The position numbers and the translations under genes were made by a program. Source: a bacterium (GTDB lineage: Bacteria; Desulfobacterota; UBA8473). Taken from it: 5,205 nt of DNA. The notes beneath the pieces were generated by a model. It worked only from the letters and a program-made list of their open reading frames with translations. It was not told where the DNA came from and ran no database searches. The stretch is taken from positions 1 through 5,205 of the forward strand of contig WOUX01000094.1 in the NCBI GenBank assembly GCA_009773075.1, in the 5' to 3' direction. The first letter of the stretch is position 1, and each line of letters opens with the position of its first letter. This document shows, one piece after another, positions 4,962 through 5,205 of this stretch.

Positions 4962-5205
4962 TTGGGTGATTTGATGGAAGGTTTGAAGAGAACCCACAAC
5001 TGCGGTCAGTTAAGGGTGGATGATATAAACAGTGAAGTTACTCTAATGGGATGGGTACAACGAAGAAGGGACCATGGAGGTCTTATATTTGTTGACCTGC
5101 GAGACAGGTACGGCATTACTCAGGTTGTCTTCAACCCGGATGTGGACAGGGATTCCCACGGAAAAGCGGCTCTACTTCGTAGTGAATACGTTACAGCGAT
5201 TAAAG
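4962..5205 (+). CDS. aspS: Aspartyl-tRNA synthetase, 3' end missing
   Basis: This class II synthetase charges tRNA-Asp, and in some bacteria also tRNA-Asn, with aspartate. Only the N-terminal anticodon-binding OB fold is present: KRTHNCGQLR near residues 9-18, then GWVQRRRDHGGLIFVDLRDR (30-49) and ITQVVFNP (52-59). The window ends after 81 codons, so the bacterial insertion and catalytic domains lie beyond it. TTG 4962 follows the PAS gene stop with no gap and has the well-placed GGAGG at 4951-4955; ATG 4974, four codons later, is the alternative. Histidine 38 in RRRDHGG corresponds to H31 of the Pseudomonas aeruginosa enzyme, a residue linked to relaxed tRNA choice, whereas E. coli has leucine there (RRRDLGS). 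This suggests a non-discriminating enzyme. Confidence 0.95.
   Translation, partial: MGDLMEGLKRTHNCGQLRVDDINSEVTLMGWVQRRRDHGGLIFVDLRDRYGITQVVFNPDVDRDSHGKAALLRSEYVTAIK

Overview
The window comes from a bacterial chromosome, roughly 40% G+C by eye and rich in AGA/AGG arginine codons. All recognisable genes lie on the + strand. The alpha subunit of RNA polymerase has a C-terminal domain (SVRSANCLKNADIRYIGELV, then FGRKSLNEIK) that reads most like the Desulfobacterota/deltaproteobacterial type. A Gram-negative anaerobe-like lineage of that kind is an inference, not a demonstrated fact.

Region 1 (2-1323) is the end of a ribosomal protein operon: rpoA, missing about its first 41 codons, then rplQ, joined by an ATGA stop/start overlap. 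Region 2 (1324-1706) is a 383-bp gap and the least explained part of the window. It holds no convincing terminator for rplQ. It has a consensus-like promoter (TTGACA-N17-TATTAA) bracketed by a 7-bp inverted repeat, and a leader of about 100 nt with a stem-loop and a stray strong Shine-Dalgarno (SD) sequence. It also holds a short minus-strand open stretch (1375-1500) that looks like the C-terminal remnant of an unrecognised protein.

Region 3 (1707-5205) is a compact run of five genes with gaps of 0 to about 61 bp, probably one operon read from the gap promoter: rsfS (ribosomal silencing factor), comF (double zinc-ribbon phosphoribosyltransferase-like protein), a long-chain trans-polyprenyl diphosphate synthase, a six-helix membrane PAS protein with no kinase core, and aspS, cut by the window end. 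The joint themes are translation control (rsfS, aspS, and rpoA/rplQ upstream) and quinone side-chain synthesis. The membrane PAS protein is the odd member and could in principle sense membrane or redox state.

Most of the window is ordinary housekeeping DNA. I found no clear evidence of a wholly new system. The items most worth a second look are the orphan PAS protein, the minus-strand remnant, the repeat/leader-ORF arrangement in front of the PAS gene, and an aspS N-terminus that suggests a non-discriminating enzyme.
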